NCBI RefSeq assembly: GCF_000003815.2
Contig: NC_049981.1
Coordinates: 27,913,575-27,977,574 of the forward strand
Source: Branchiostoma floridae
Taxonomy: Eukaryota; Chordata; Leptocardii; Amphioxiformes; Branchiostomatidae
Length of the DNA stretch: 64,000 nt
Direction of reading: 5' to 3'
This document shows positions 11,630 through 22,938 of this stretch, one piece after another. The translations under genes and the position numbers were made by a program. The notes under the pieces were generated by a model that saw nothing but the letters and a program-made list of their open reading frames with translations, ran no database searches and had not been told where the DNA came from. Position 1 is the first letter of the stretch. Each line of letters opens with the position of its first letter.

Positions 11630-12483
11630 CTGAAACAAGCAGAACAAAAGAATTAGCTTCTCATTTCTTACATCAACAGTAAAAGTAGGGCCAGGAAGGT
11701 GTTACATGTAGCAATAGCCAACTGTGTGTTATTTGTACATGTAGATGTGCCACTGCCAAAAACATGTACTAGTCAGCTGCAGCTGCCAAAACATGTACTA
11801 GTTGTGCAGAAAGAGTTGTAAAGGATACTGCTATTAAAAAAAAAACATTTTTCATGTTATGGTACAGCTAGGCGCCAGTGTCATTCCTAGTGACTTTGCT
11901 CTTGCTGTGAAGTGCAGGGGAGAAGAAGGGAAAGGGGAGAATCTCACAAACGTATGAGTTGCCAGCCTTTTGGGCAGTCCAAGGCTGAGATTTGTCCCAT
12001 GGTACCACCTTGAGGGCACTCCCTGCCCTGCCTACAGGATATACACAGAGAGGAAGGGAGCTCGCAATGTACTAAACCTTGTTGTAAATAGTCAAAGGTA
12101 GAGGTAGTTAGGTTTTAGTTATCTGCACAATGGCATCTATATGATAGACAACTATTTCCAAGCTTCATAAAATAAGCAGGGCTGTCTCCAGGACACGTCC
12201 CTCTGTCCTCGGGGGAAATTTGTTTTTGACAAACAAAAATTTCACCCCATCCGTCAAAAAAGGAAGTTCATGACATGATGTTGTTAAAAATGTGTTTTTG
12301 TAAGCTTGAAATGCCAGATTTAACAATATGTACTTCTAAACAATAAGTGGGATGAAAAAAAGTTAAAAGCTGGAGACAGCCCTGTCTGTGAGTGACACTA
12401 AAATCAAAAGGTCGTAAAACACGACGGTTGAACTATCCATTGAGTGTTGAGCTATCCTTTCATCTCCACCCATTCATACTCAC

Positions 12484-12650
12484 ATATCTCTACAACGTAG
12501 TTCCCAGGGAATGTCCCAAACTGTCCGGTTCTCTGCGACGTCCCGACGTACCAACCGTCGTCACACTTTTCCATCACGAGCACCACGTCGTCCTCCGTCA
12601 GCTCTAGCTCGTCCTCGTTCTGAGGGTGATAGCTGTAGATAGCACGATAT
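12484..12650 (-). CDS. SORBS: SORBS exon: third SH3 domain (C-terminal)
   Basis: Phase 2 to 1. It encodes one whole SH3 domain: [17 protein letters not shown] (ALYDY-type strand and RT loop), [12 protein letters not shown] (the conserved W-containing strand) and FGTFPGNYV (the 3-10 helix Pro and Tyr of the ligand groove). The EKCDDGW and FGTFPGNYV segments are signatures of the last SH3 of SORBS1/2/3. The acceptor is TTCCTCCCCTGCCCAG. The exon ends GAGATAT|GTGAGT, a strong donor; splicing gives the C terminus NYVVEI and a TAG split by the intron. If the donor is not used, translation continues ten residues ([10 protein letters not shown]) to a TAG at 12454-12452. Vertebrate SORBS proteins also stop a few residues after NYV. 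Confidence 0.96.
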
Positions 12651-13138
12651 CTGGGCAGGGGAGGAAGAACTCAGGTTTAAGAGTGACGAAACTCTGGGAA
12701 TATATGGGTAGGTACATTATACAAAGTCTCTCAGACACACTCTGATGGGCATTTGTTGTTGCCCATCTTGCGAGGTTTAGACATGCTGCCATTATGGATA
12801 TAGACATTATGGCTTTCAGATTGGACATGTACGCATGTATGTGGAAGCAAATCACATCACATTCAGACTAACCTGTTTTCTTTTATAGTCCCAAATTCCA
12901 TCATTACCCTACATACAGGTCTACAACATTACAACTAAGCTGCAAGTAGTACAAGAAATTAAAGATCAAATCAAAGATTGAAATTTAACACTGCCGAGAC
13001 AATGAAAATACATGTCCTGATAATATTTTCTGAACTACAAGGAAATAATTCCAAACTCTAGTAGATTGTGTGGCAGCTTTGCAAACTTGTAACCAGTGAC
13101 CACAGATGGCTAATCAAGTAGTATAGTGTGTGCCTTAC

Positions 13139-13362
13139 TTTTCCCCTGAGGGAGGAGGCGGCATGGCGTTGGCGTGAGGCTGCATTGGTGGAGAGACATG
13201 CTGTGGAGGAGGTACATGTTGTGGTGGAGACACGTGCTGTGGCGGGGAGACGTGCTGCGGGGGTGGTGCGCTACGAGGGTGGGGGCCGCCGTTGTACACA
13301 AAGTTGTCACGGTTGCTGTAGAATTGCTGGTTGGGGACTTGTTGCGGAGATGGGGTTCTTTG
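13139..13362 (-). CDS. SORBS: SORBS exon: proline-rich linker with PPQHV repeats
   Basis: Phase 0 to 2, 224 bp, between SH3-2 and SH3-3. The encoded linker contains four near-identical units of the form (S/P)PPQHV, then a proline run (MPPPPSG). The donor is GAAAA|GTAAGG and the acceptor CTGACTCCTACAG. Vertebrate SORBS proteins also have a Pro/Ser-rich spacer at this position, but I do not know this repeat from them. It is probably disordered and a possible ligand for SH3 or WW domains. Confidence 0.88.
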
Positions 13363-13668
13363 CTGTAGGAGTCAGAAATGTTCAGTGAACACGATGTACT
13401 GGTAATACATCAACAAGCTATGATTATGTAAAAACTTGATTTTTAGGTGACATATTCAGAAGAATTCATAAGTCACATTCCCCAACTATTTTTTGCTGTT
13501 GGCTTTTAAGTATGACTAAATTGACAAAATTGACCTTTCACAAGGACCTATGGCAACTTTTCCTGTCACAAAACAGCTGAACTGTACTTCGCACATCCAC
13601 AACTCTCCCAAGAATGCCTTTCAATTATTATAAAACCTGTAATTATGGCAAGAGTGAAGGGGTCTTAC

Positions 13669-13757
13669 CGCTCTTGGACTCATTGGTTTCCTGGCGACAG
13701 GGGGGCTTGCCTTGATGTGCATGGGGTAGTTCTGGGGTTGTGCAGGGGGGCTGATGT
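13669..13757 (-). CDS. SORBS: SORBS exon: linker after SH3-2
   Basis: Phase 1 to 0, 89 bp. It reads ISPPAQPQNYPMHIK then ASPPVARKPMSPRA. The acceptor TGCTACCCTTCAG and donor GCG|GTAAGA are both good. It joins the SH3-2 exon (ACA G + AC = Asp) and the PPQHV exon. Disordered and proline-rich. Confidence 0.88.
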
Positions 13758-14070
13758 CTGAAGGGTAGCACAAAAAGATAACATCATCAAAATCAATCTT
13801 TTTCCATCTTAACTTAACTTTGTATTGTAAGTTGGAAACAAACTATGAAAAGGCAGTCACGATGTGGTCAGATTTATAATGATTTCCATTTTGTTCAATA
13901 CCTGCTTTACATGTTTAAGCATTCGATGCTGTGAAAGCTTATCTAACATCTGATGATTATCTATAGAGTTGCTTGAGTAACTTTTTTCATTGTGCATCCT
14001 GGTTTATTACCTGAATGTCTAACCTTCATCGATGTAAAACAAACAAAGAATGACAGTGATAGAACCTAAC

Positions 14071-14200
14071 CTGTAGGTGTTGAATCCCCTGGCTCCTTAT
14101 AGACCTCCACATAGGACACGGGGAAGATGCCTTGCCTGTTTCCTATCTGGCCCTCGTACCAGTTGTTGTCCACCCTCCTCAGTAGAGTTACGATATCGTT
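14071..14200 (-). CDS. SORBS: SORBS exon: second half of SH3-2
   Basis: Phase 0 to 1. It encodes [17 protein letters not shown], then [18 protein letters not shown]: the n-Src loop, the conserved Trp strand and the Pro/Tyr of the ligand pocket. [13 protein letters not shown] is characteristic of the second SH3 of SORBS proteins. It joins the exon at 14533-14646, with the intron falling after the KK of LSLKK. The donor CTACAG|GTTAGG is acceptable. Confidence 0.95.
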
Positions 14201-14348
14201 CTACAGAAAAAAATAATTACATCCCATCACAATAAATCCTCCTGTAGTTATTCATTTCAATCATGTCAGCTTACTCATGAGAAGTTTGAGTAACTTATGA
14301 GCTTCATATGTGCAGTTCTCCATGAGCCAAAATTTGTGGAATTTAATA

Positions 14349-14522
14349 CAGTAGAAGCCAGTTAATTGCACAACGGATTAACGCACACTTCTGTTAACTG
14401 TGCGGAATCCCAAAATCCCAAACCGGTGAGTTCCAGCTAGATAGCTTCGCATTATTGCACCATCCGGATAATTGCACGGAATTCACTGGCAAATAGGCCG
14501 TGCAATTAAGCGGCTTCTACTG
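14349..14522. mobile_element. 174-bp pogo/Tigger-like MITE beside a splice donor
   Basis: The ends are inverted repeats beginning CAGTAGAAGCC, extended imperfectly through TTAATTGCAC, and the element is flanked by TA (14347-14348 and 14523-14524). CAGT ends and TA duplication are typical of the pogo/Tigger branch of Tc1/mariner. There is no coding sequence. On the minus strand it starts ten bases inside the intron, next to the donor of the exon at 14533-14646. Confidence 0.88.
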
Positions 14523-14532
14523 TATGTTGTAC

Positions 14533-14646
14533 CTTTTTCAGAGAAAGCTCCACTTGCGTCTCTCCTACAAAGCTGTACTTAGCTCTTGCGCTGCCCTCTG
14601 ACCCTTGTGTAGCTGTCTTCTGGGCCTCCTCCAGTGAAGTGATCAC
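14533..14646 (-). CDS. SORBS: SORBS exon: SH3-1/SH3-2 spacer and first half of SH3-2
   Basis: Phase 0 to 0, 114 bp. A spacer (VITSLEEAQKTATQGSEGSA) leads into the first strands of SH3-2 (RAKYSFVGETQVELSLKK). AKYxF and VELSLxK match the second SH3 of SORBS2-type proteins. The donor is AAAAAG|GTACAA and the acceptor AACTTTACTCCAG. A MITE begins ten bases into the following intron. Confidence 0.94.
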
Positions 14647-14996
14647 CTGGAGTAAAGTTAGCACGACATTTGTGATAAGTTATCATAGTTTACATTGAGG
14701 TAATCACCTGGGGTAAAATTAGCACGACATTCGTGATAAGTCAGATTATTTTGAGGTAATCAGGTAGTACAGCTGTAACATTCCTAATGAGTTATGGATA
14801 AAACAAATGATTCTCTTCTGTTACAGCTCAAACTCAATCATTCACTGTCTAGCTTAGCTAAATGGTGATTCAGGAATCTACCAAACTTCGATATATCATA
14901 CAATCTGTCATGTGCATCTGCAAATTGATAAAGGATGTTCCCTCATCTTAGTTACACCGATTCAAGAATCAATGTCATATAGCCAATATTTCTGAC

Positions 14997-15111
14997 CTCA
15001 ATGTAGTTGACAGGGAAGATTCCCACGTATCCGTTGTGTTCTCCTTCATACCAGTTCTTGTCGACTTGCCTTGTCAGGTAGATGACGTCACCTTTCTTGA
15101 AGGACAGCTCC
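14997..15111 (-). CDS. SORBS: SORBS exon: main part of SH3-1
   Basis: Phase 2 to 0. It encodes [20 protein letters not shown], then [33 protein letters not shown] and VGIFPxxYIE are the signatures of the first SORBS SH3 domain, and the ligand-groove Trp, Pro and Tyr are all present. The preceding exon supplies the first strand. The acceptor is CCCAACCCACAG; the donor GAG|GTCAGA is a less common form. Confidence 0.96.
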
Positions 15112-15245
15112 CTGTGGGTTGGGACAAGGACAGGGGCACACTTAGCAGGTCTTTCAACTTGTCACAAGATGACACCTGTCAATAACCATAGCAGTTTACG
15201 TTTTCTGTAGTCAGTGTGGTTTGGATATGGGAGATGGAGACTTAC

Positions 15246-15301
15246 TTTGAGTTCTGAGCCTTGAAAGGGTACAAAGCCCTTGCCTGTGCTCTCAATCCAG
15301 T
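15246..15301 (-). CDS. SORBS: SORBS exon: start of SH3-1
   Basis: Phase 0 to 2, 56 bp. It encodes TGLRAQARALYPFKAQNSK, where RALYPFKAQ is the ALYDY-type first strand of SH3-1. Acceptor CCCTCTCTCTTGCAG, donor CTCAAA|GTAAGT. The intron position inside SH3-1 (after QNSK) is natural for a domain spread over two exons. Confidence 0.94.
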
Positions 15302-15823
15302 CTGCAAGAGAGAGGGAATATCACCATTAAAACACATCATTCAGAGCTACAGGTACCTAATCATTTATGTATGCTGAAGATGGCAGAGAATGAAGGTAGG
15401 ACTGCATAATACTTAAGTATTCTTATGTCATATTGCCAATAAACGGTGGTGACAAGACAGAACACAGCAATAGCTCATTTTTTACACGTACACACTACAT
15501 TCTTTGAAGAAGAGCAAGAAGATATATAATCCTTCCTTTCTAACCAATCCACACACAACAAACTCTAGATCTCAATCATTTTAACATAGAACAAACGAAG
15601 CAAACAGCAGAAACTTGCCAAGGATGTCATGATTGTGCAGGAAACCACATCACAACTGGCATGGCAAAGTTTTGCTATTCACAAATCTTCCCTACAGTCT
15701 GTGACTCTAGACTCTGGGTAGAACCCTTGATCAGTTCAGGTGAATGGTGCCTTTGTTTTAGTAGTATCTATTAAGTGCCTGAAGGGGAGAGGGGAGGGGT
15801 GCCCTTCTGCCACACAGTCTCAC

Positions 15824-15928
15824 CTCCGAGTTGTTATGTGTTGTTAGAGGGAGCGCCCCAACATGCACTGGGCGCACCCGCTGAGCATGCAGGATTTCCG
15901 GACTGGCCTCAAAGGATGGGGGGCTTGG
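15824..15928 (-). CDS. SORBS: SORBS: probable cassette exon before SH3-1
   Basis: A 105 bp segment, phase 0 to 0, with acceptor TTTTTGGTCCACAG and donor TCGGAG|GTGAGA. It encodes 35 residues (PSPPSFEASPEILHAQ ... VGALPLTTHNNSE) with no known domain. Both neighbours are phase 0 at this junction, so including or skipping it keeps the frame. The SORBS linker before SH3-1 is often alternatively spliced, so a cassette role is likely but unproven. Confidence 0.6.
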
Positions 15929-16717
15929 CTGTGGACCAAAAACATGCAGAGGAGGGCCTGACATTACAAGGCATGCGCTAAAGCTTGAACATTAGTCAGG
16001 AGCAATGGTTTGTCATGATAAAAAAACACCAACATGCAAGACTTTTAACTGTTGATCCGAACATGCATAAAATGGTATCAGTTTGCTGTTACATGTTTAC
16101 AGTTTTTGTAAAAAAAATGACCACCTACAGGAAAGCTGCACACAAAAGGAAAGCTACATGCATCTAATGACCAGCAGGTTAGATGAGAGGCACATTAATA
16201 TTATTGCAAAATATCCTATAGAACTATAGGCAGGATAATATCATATATAAGATTGAAGTTTTGGGGAAAAAAAATTGCTAACAAATAGAGAAGCTACCAA
16301 TGGCTTATTTCTGCGTACAACAAGGGGAAGGTAGAATGGTGTTAAGGATATAAATGCAGTGAGGGTTCCCAGGCACAAAATGCGTCCATAGAATGAGTGT
16401 AACTACATACTTCATGACTGTACAGGTTCTTATTTACGAGGTACATGTATTGACAAAACAAATGATAAGTACATTGTGTAGAAAATTTCCTTATGGTCTG
16501 GGCGAGACTATAAAATGCCTAACTTATATACATACACATGTACATTATACTAGTTATAATAATACTAAGATAATAATACATTGATTGATAATAATAGTGG
16601 TGCATATCAGAAGAGAACTTGTAATCAATACAACTACAAGATCCCATCAATGTTATTTGTATATTTGTCACTACAGTCACATGCACACACATAATTTTAC
16701 TCGACATGAATGTTTAC

Positions 16718-16885
16718 CTCTTTCTTGACTTCAATGGAGATCTTTGTTGGTGGTGTCACCTGGGTGTCGTCGTATCTGTTACTCGGCACCACGACTGGCC
16801 GCTCCGCGTTCGCTGAGTGTTTCCTCGCTCGCTGCTGCGCTTCTTCTTCCAGCATCTTTTTCCTCCTCTCTTCTTCCAATATCCT
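16718..16885 (-). CDS. SORBS: SORBS exon: charged helix linker
   Basis: Phase 0 to 0, 56 codons. It opens with a strongly charged, probably helical stretch (RILEEERRKKMLEEEAQQRA), followed by a basic and then Val/Pro-rich part. Acceptor CATGTTGGGTTTCAG; donor AAAGAG|GTAAAC. It precedes SH3-1 directly or through the cassette exon. Confidence 0.85.
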
Positions 16886-19138
16886 CTGAAACCCAACATC
16901 ACTCAACATGAACCTTGCAATCCACAACTGTGAATCTTATCACAACTAAAGGAACATATTCTAAGCTATAAACAGCTTTCGAATGAAGTCTGTTTTGTTT
17001 GTTGACATCTGAATGATATATCTTAACACTGTTTGATTGTTTGTGAGATAATTTGAATTCTTGAGAGCATTTTTGAGGGCATTCCATGACTCACTTACCT
17101 TGGTAAACACACGGAAAATATGCATTTTGAAGGACAGAATCTTTCTGATGCCCTTGCTGCCACTTAGAAAATACCCTTGCTGAGATACTCCTCATTGTCG
17201 ACGTTCCTTTTTGAGGATAGACCTTATTTGAAATGATGCTGCTTGCCCTCTCACCCTTTATCTGCTGGCCTGTGGGCATATACAGCATTGCCAGGCAGCT
17301 GGGAGGTGTCTGGTATAAGCCTTGGGGACAAACCTTGCCTTTTAAAGACTGCACACTTTGGCAAAAGGATCACCCCAATTTTTTCCCTGTACTAAACACA
17401 TGATTTATTCACCAGGCCGTTTTTCAGTTGTGAGCACATTTAAAGCCAAAATGATTCATGGTAGGAGTCAATTTACTGAATATGAAACATGATTTTAAAC
17501 ATACGTCAGTGAAAAAGTGCTGTTTTGACCAGACTTCAAGTTGGTAAAGTTAATGAAATTACATGCATGTAGATGTATAGTACATGTAGATACTTTCATT
17601 GACATGTAACTCTAGTATGATGGATATTCATGGTAACGTATGTTAGATTCTAATCTTGGTGCATAAACACAACAAAATATCACTCTTCAAGACTAAAACT
17701 ACTGCTACACATGTAGTAGTATGCTCTAAATGTTACTATACAATGTTAGTGCTTGTAAATTAATGATTAGATTGAAGAAAAAAAGCATCTCATCATGTTG
17801 AAAGCAGTTGCAAATGTATTATGAAAAAATTTTACATGAGACAAAATTCTTGTCTTCCCAAATTTATTACATGGATAAGTTTGCAACTGCTTCCACAAAA
17901 GGTTTTGATAAAAAGACAGCAGATAGTTCACCAGGCTTACATTCAGCTCTTCCTTGCGCTGCATGCAAAAGAGGCAGAAAGTAGCAGAAGAATTAGTGTC
18001 AGAACATTCAAGAACATATCAACAAACCGGTACTGTGAGGGGCGGATATTTACAATTTGTCCTAGTATGTAACTTGAACACATACAGGAAAACCATGAGA
18101 GAAAATCCTGACATGAGACTGGGAACCACAGGTTGTGAGTTGACCTTGTTTGTTCTCAACACTCCGTCCACAAAGTACAATGTACCACATAATCAGCAGT
18201 GAGAGTGAAGAGAGTCACATGACTGCTTTGGACCCGTGGTGTATTAAGTGTTGACTCTAAAAACACAACATTCCTCGAAAATCTGTGAGATGGCAATAGC
18301 CAATAACATCCATTTGCAGTGATGAGGGAACCATCACTATTTTCTTTAACGGGTATTGAAGATAAGTTTGTTTGTTTGTTTGCATAGGAAATACTCAGTT
18401 CCCATTACATTTCAGTAGTAGGGGAGTTGGGAACAGGGCGGTGTGGGGATGGGTGGGTCCCTGCAAAGTGTTTGAGAACATTTTCTTATAACAACACTAA
18501 GAGGCTAAATCACCTTAATAACATTAAGTAACACCTGTACTTTTTTCCGTCTTCCTAATCCCTTGTCACCTCCATTGCTAAACTGGCTGGCCCCCCTCCC
18601 CAACTGCTATGTACCATGCCACCATCTTGAACATCTCTTGTCTAATATATTGTTCAAACTACTTAGGGAACATTTTTCTTGCTAAGCCTTGAGCCCACTA
18701 ATCTCAAGAAAGATAAGGGTAGAGGTGTAATTGATACAGCTGTTCCATGATCTAGTGCACTGTTATCAAATGACCTGCTTACAGATAACAATTTAAAATT
18801 TACACAGTGACTTAGCTTGACTCTTTGGCACAGATATACATGATTGTACCATTTACAATGTGTTCTGCTCAAAATTTAGTATTAACATTATTGCAATTAG
18901 GAAAATAAGAAGCCTATTAGATTTAACTGATTGTTTGCACAACACCATTAACATGCAGTAAAAAGAACCGTAATGTCATATGAATAAAAAACTGCATATA
19001 AAAGTTATAGATTGTTGTGCAACGTTTTTGAAGTGATAATCTGAGAGATTTTAGTTTAAGTTCAAGTTAAGGCTACTTGGGATATCATAAGCAAAATACA
19101 CATCAATACAGTTGTGCCTCTTAATTAAGATGGCCTAC
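16886..19138. other. Intron of the SORBS gene
   Basis: No supported exon. A perfect donor-like site (CCAAG|GTAAGTGAG, about 17099) follows an open frame at 17354-17091, but its possible upstream acceptors give no convincing exon. Confidence 0.5.
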
Positions 19139-19192
19139 CGAAATCTTCTTTCTCAGTAAGTCCATGCGTGGAGGCGGGTCTGGCGGTGGCCC
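19139..19192 (-). CDS. SORBS: SORBS exon: proline-rich to basic linker
   Basis: Phase 0 to 0. It reads GPPPDPPPRMDLLRKKIS and runs on into the charged helix of the next exon (RILEEERRKK), so the two form one amphipathic helix. The acceptor used here (TCTCGGAAG) is weak although a pyrimidine tract precedes it. An upstream AG at about 19232 would lengthen the exon in frame. The donor TTTCG|GTAGGC is acceptable. Confidence 0.65.
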
Positions 19193-20354
19193 CTTCCGAG
19201 AACGGGCGGGAAAAACCATAATGTCAGTCTCCTCCATCCCAGAGAGAAACTCTGATTGGAATGGCGAGGGACTGCTCCAATGTACAACAACTCACACACA
19301 GAAAACAGTAATTTGGCCAGGCAGGGCAGATCCTGTTTTGCCAAACATCAGCACTGTTTACAGAAGAGAGTGATCCCTGACATGGTGCAGGGCAGTGTAA
19401 GTAAGGGTGGGTAATTCCTCCCATACAGCTGAAGGTGACAGTACTGGGCCGGCATACCTCACAAATCCCTATCATAATACCTCTCAGACTGCCAACAAAC
19501 ATGCCCTTTTTCATAGCCACTTGGGAACACTGCTGAGGGGGAACTTTGGATCAAAGCTTCCATGTAGGATTCATCAAGGTCATCAATCAAATATCTGACC
19601 CTAGGCAAAGTCATGGGTTGCATCGTAGGTGCAGGGAATACAGATTTTCAACATAAGACATCAGATAAACAGAGGTATCTTTGTTGCTGGGCAGAAGAGC
19701 TAAACGACTTTCAATTACGTGTTGCATTCTAAAGGTTGTGTTGCATGATTGGGGTCATCTCCAATAAGGGTAACGCTTAAGAATCTGTAATCAGAGGAAA
19801 TAGTCTTGACAATGATCTAAAACACAAGAGATGAATGAAATACTTAAGTCTACGTGTTGGAAGGCCACAAGAATTTTTGTTACTGATAAGGACAAGTATG
19901 TAGAACCACAGGAATTTGGATGCTACTTCCAATCGGAACGATGACCTTGGGAATTGCTCAGTAGAGGTGGCACAGATCCAGTGCTCAAACTGTTATTGAT
20001 AAATCATCATTATTAACACTTTTAGACTCTGATTGCTGAAATACTCCATTATTTCTGACGTCCAAATGTGAATTGTTACCACACTACACTGGTTTTACAG
20101 TACACATACATGTACTATAAACTATATATCCAATGTTGACCATTGGAATTTATGGCAAATTTTGTTAGATACTACTTAACTGATAGTGTAAGTACTACAG
20201 TACTTAATTGATGTATGCTTAGTCATACTAAGGACTAGGTTGTCTGGAGTTTGTAATTCCTTGCTTTATTGACTGACGTTCTATTCTATTGTTAAGATGG
20301 GCAAGGAGTTTAATTTGTCAGTTACAAGATGACTGGCGTCTGTGTAGGACGAAC

Positions 20355-20411
20355 CTTCTTTTTGGGCAGTGGTGGTACCGGTGGGGCCTCAGTGGTAGGA
20401 CTTGTTTCTTC
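20355..20411 (-). CDS. SORBS: SORBS exon: PPVPPLPKKK motif
   Basis: Phase 0 to 0, 57 bp, encoding EETSPTTEAPPVPPLPKKK. PPVPPLPKK is a class II-type SH3 ligand and could be bound by this protein's own SH3 domains. The acceptor GTGCATGTAG is moderate and the donor AAG|GTTCGT is weak. The frame stays open for ten more codons (VRPTQTPVIL) to a TAA, with another donor-like site there, so the 3' border is uncertain. Confidence 0.62.
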
Positions 20412-20819
20412 CTACATGCACAGTGCAAACTTCACTGAATTGCCAGTCACAACTCAAGAAAAGCTTGCAAGAGAACATTTGCAATGGAAAAACATGATCA
20501 ACACATCCCTGGCACGCAGGCTAGAATGCTGTTAAGGAATCCTGCAGGCTGCTTCTTTTGTCTGAGAATGTTGTTAAGGCACCTGGGAACATCCCAAGTG
20601 GGCTTACACAAGTCTTAGAGCTTAAACATAACCACAGCTGTTGCAGAAGCTGAACACAGACACGCTGAGAGCAGAAGGGGGTAAGCACAGTGCTACGACT
20701 ACGGCAGAAGTCAGCTAGCTACAGGAAGGCATTCAAAACTCACTTCTACTGCCTTGGCCAAGCAACTGAACACAGCACCTAGTCTACAACTGAGAAGTTT
20801 TGTTCCTGTCTTTACAAAC

Positions 20820-20894
20820 CTTGGGTGTTTGCACCTCCGTCGGTGGAGGGGGGACGGGAGGGGGTGGCACGGGCGGAGGTGACAACTGTGCCTT
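20820..20894 (-). CDS. SORBS: SORBS exon: polyproline linker
   Basis: Phase 0 to 0, 75 bp. It reads KAQLSPPPVPPPPVPPPPTE then VQTPK. The acceptor is AATATTTTCTAG and the donor CCCAAG|GTTTGT. A profilin-, EVH1- or SH3-type ligand stretch. The phase fits both neighbours. Confidence 0.78.
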
Positions 20895-21288
20895 CTAGAA
20901 AATATTCCATCCATTCTGTCAGCAATTGTGCTACTAAAGGAACACCCCTGCTGGGAGAATGGCATAGTCCATGCAAAGCACATATAGAAGTCATAAAATG
21001 TAAAATTAAAGTACAATGCCATGCCATCTCTGAGGTGGTCACTGTGATGATGGCACACATAAAGAACAGTAAACATATTTTCCACACATAAAACAACCAT
21101 GCATAACTTCAAAACAAGTGTCAACAAAAAGCCACACAAAACTCAGAAATGAAATCAAACCGTTGCCTCGTATCTTGTCGGCATGCAGTATTTGTATTGT
21201 ATCGGTCTTAGTGGTAATGATTTCTGCAGGTGATTTTAAAGGAGGTTTCTGTGGGGTCCAGGCACACACGTGGTTCCCTAGGACACAC

Positions 21289-21438
21289 CTGACTCCCTGT
21301 CTCTCCTTCCCACTCCTGGAAAGCCTCTAGTTCTCTGACATACCCCTCTATCTCAGCCAATAGGGCATCCACAGGAAAGGGGGGTCGCGTTGGGCTTGTT
21401 CCCCTTACTTTTGGTCGGCCTGTAGCCGCTACTCTTCC
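21289..21438 (-). CDS. SORBS: SORBS exon: acidic helical linker
   Basis: Phase 0 to 0, 50 codons. After a basic start (GRVAATGRPKVRGTSPTRPP) it continues DALLAEIEGYVRELEAFQEW, a regular heptad-like acidic helix. Acceptor GTGGACTTGGTTCTAG, donor AGTCAG|GTGTGT. I know no vertebrate SORBS counterpart for this helix. Confidence 0.8.
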
Positions 21439-22774
21439 CTAGAACCAAGTCCACACACCCAACATTGAGCTGGAAACACCCCTCGCTGTGTGCATGGACT
21501 TGCTAAGAGCTTTATTGTTTATGGGATTTATTATACTCATGAAAAGTTTACAACTTTGTATATGGCAGTTATATAATGAATGGGTTGTAAGCTAGCTGCA
21601 CAGATGTAATTATGCACATGCAATGGAATGCAGGCATATTGTGAGCTCTGCTCCTGTTAGTCCTTTAAGCAAATCAAAACTTTTGAGACAATAGTATGAA
21701 GGGATGTGGAATGTCTTCTGTAGAGGTTTACACAGTTAGACTTTGGATGGAATTGGACCTCTGCCAAGGAGATTATTTTTCCCCAAAATTCATTGCTTTG
21801 TTTGCTTTTTGATAGAATGTCTTAAAACCTAATGTGAATATTTTTTTTCTTCATTTTTCATCTGTTACTTGGCTAGTCTTTCAAGAAAAGTGGTTATGGA
21901 AATCGTAGGCTTTTACAGGCTCATAAGTCATACACAGGGAACTGTGCTACCCTGGCAGAGATTGTGTTCTCTGATTGATTTTTAAAAAACTTTTTCAGGG
22001 GTTATCAAACAACATGTGATGTCTTAGATGCAGCATTACAAGCCTGGTTAGATGGTATGGGTGATACACCCTAGGCTCTTGCTTAACACATTGTTCCTGT
22101 AGACACAAAATAACTCCCACACATACATTGTACTGTACATGTACAATTTCACAAACAGACCCTTGCATTGATTATCATAATCAACAGCAAACAGATCATA
22201 AAATATTAACATGAATAGGTGAGAAAAATGGATCAATTACCCTCAAACCAGACATACTGACTACTAAATGTACCACTGGTACCATACATGTGTAAACACA
22301 GTAGTATGCATTCATTTTGAAGAAATAAAGTCAATGTTAACAGCCTTAGACAATAATATACATTCAACAGAAATACATCAAAGGGTAAAATCATGCGAAG
22401 ACACACCACAGGATCATGGGAGGCATAGATGTCATGTACATGTGCATGTAGCTATCAATGGAGATGTTCTAAAGATGAAACCAAGATTTACTTAGAAGAA
22501 AGTGCTAGCCAAGATTCATATCAATCCAACAATGCATGTTAAAAATTAAGGAATGTAAAAATGTAAAAGTTAAATATTAGGATTGGGCCAAGGACATGCA
22601 TCAATACATGATAAACATATCCAAGTTTTTCTGAATCATGAAAACGACTACACAGTAAAAGTCTAGCAGGCTTTTCAGGTAACTGCAATCCTCTTTTACA
22701 TTGATAACTACATGTACATGTGTTCATGTTCAAACACTGGGACCAGTTGGAAGCGCCACCCCCTGATGACCGAC

Positions 22775-22938
22775 CTGTCTCCGTTCCTCCTCCCGTTGCC
22801 ACCTCAGCTCCTCCTCGTTCCTGGACCGTCCCTGCTCCGTCACGCGAGCCTCCCTGTTGTCCTGTACCTGGTACCTGATCTCTGTCCGCTGTCCCGGTTC
22901 TGCTCTACTCGGCCCGTTAAACTCTCCTGGCATCCCAC
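22775..22938 (-). CDS. SORBS: SORBS exon: charged linker
   Basis: Phase 1 to 0. It begins GMPGEFNGPSRAEPGQ and ends in an Arg/Glu-rich helix (NEEELRWQREEERRQ). Acceptor TCTGTATGTTCATCAG, donor AGACAG|GTCGGT. No domain. Phase 1 at its start matches the exon at 25235-25375. Confidence 0.8.

Noticed and set aside
17091-17354. Minus-strand frame ending at a perfect donor (CCAAG|GTAAGTGAG)
   Set aside because: Possible acceptors inside it bring stops into frame or give an odd composition, and the exons on either side already match in phase.
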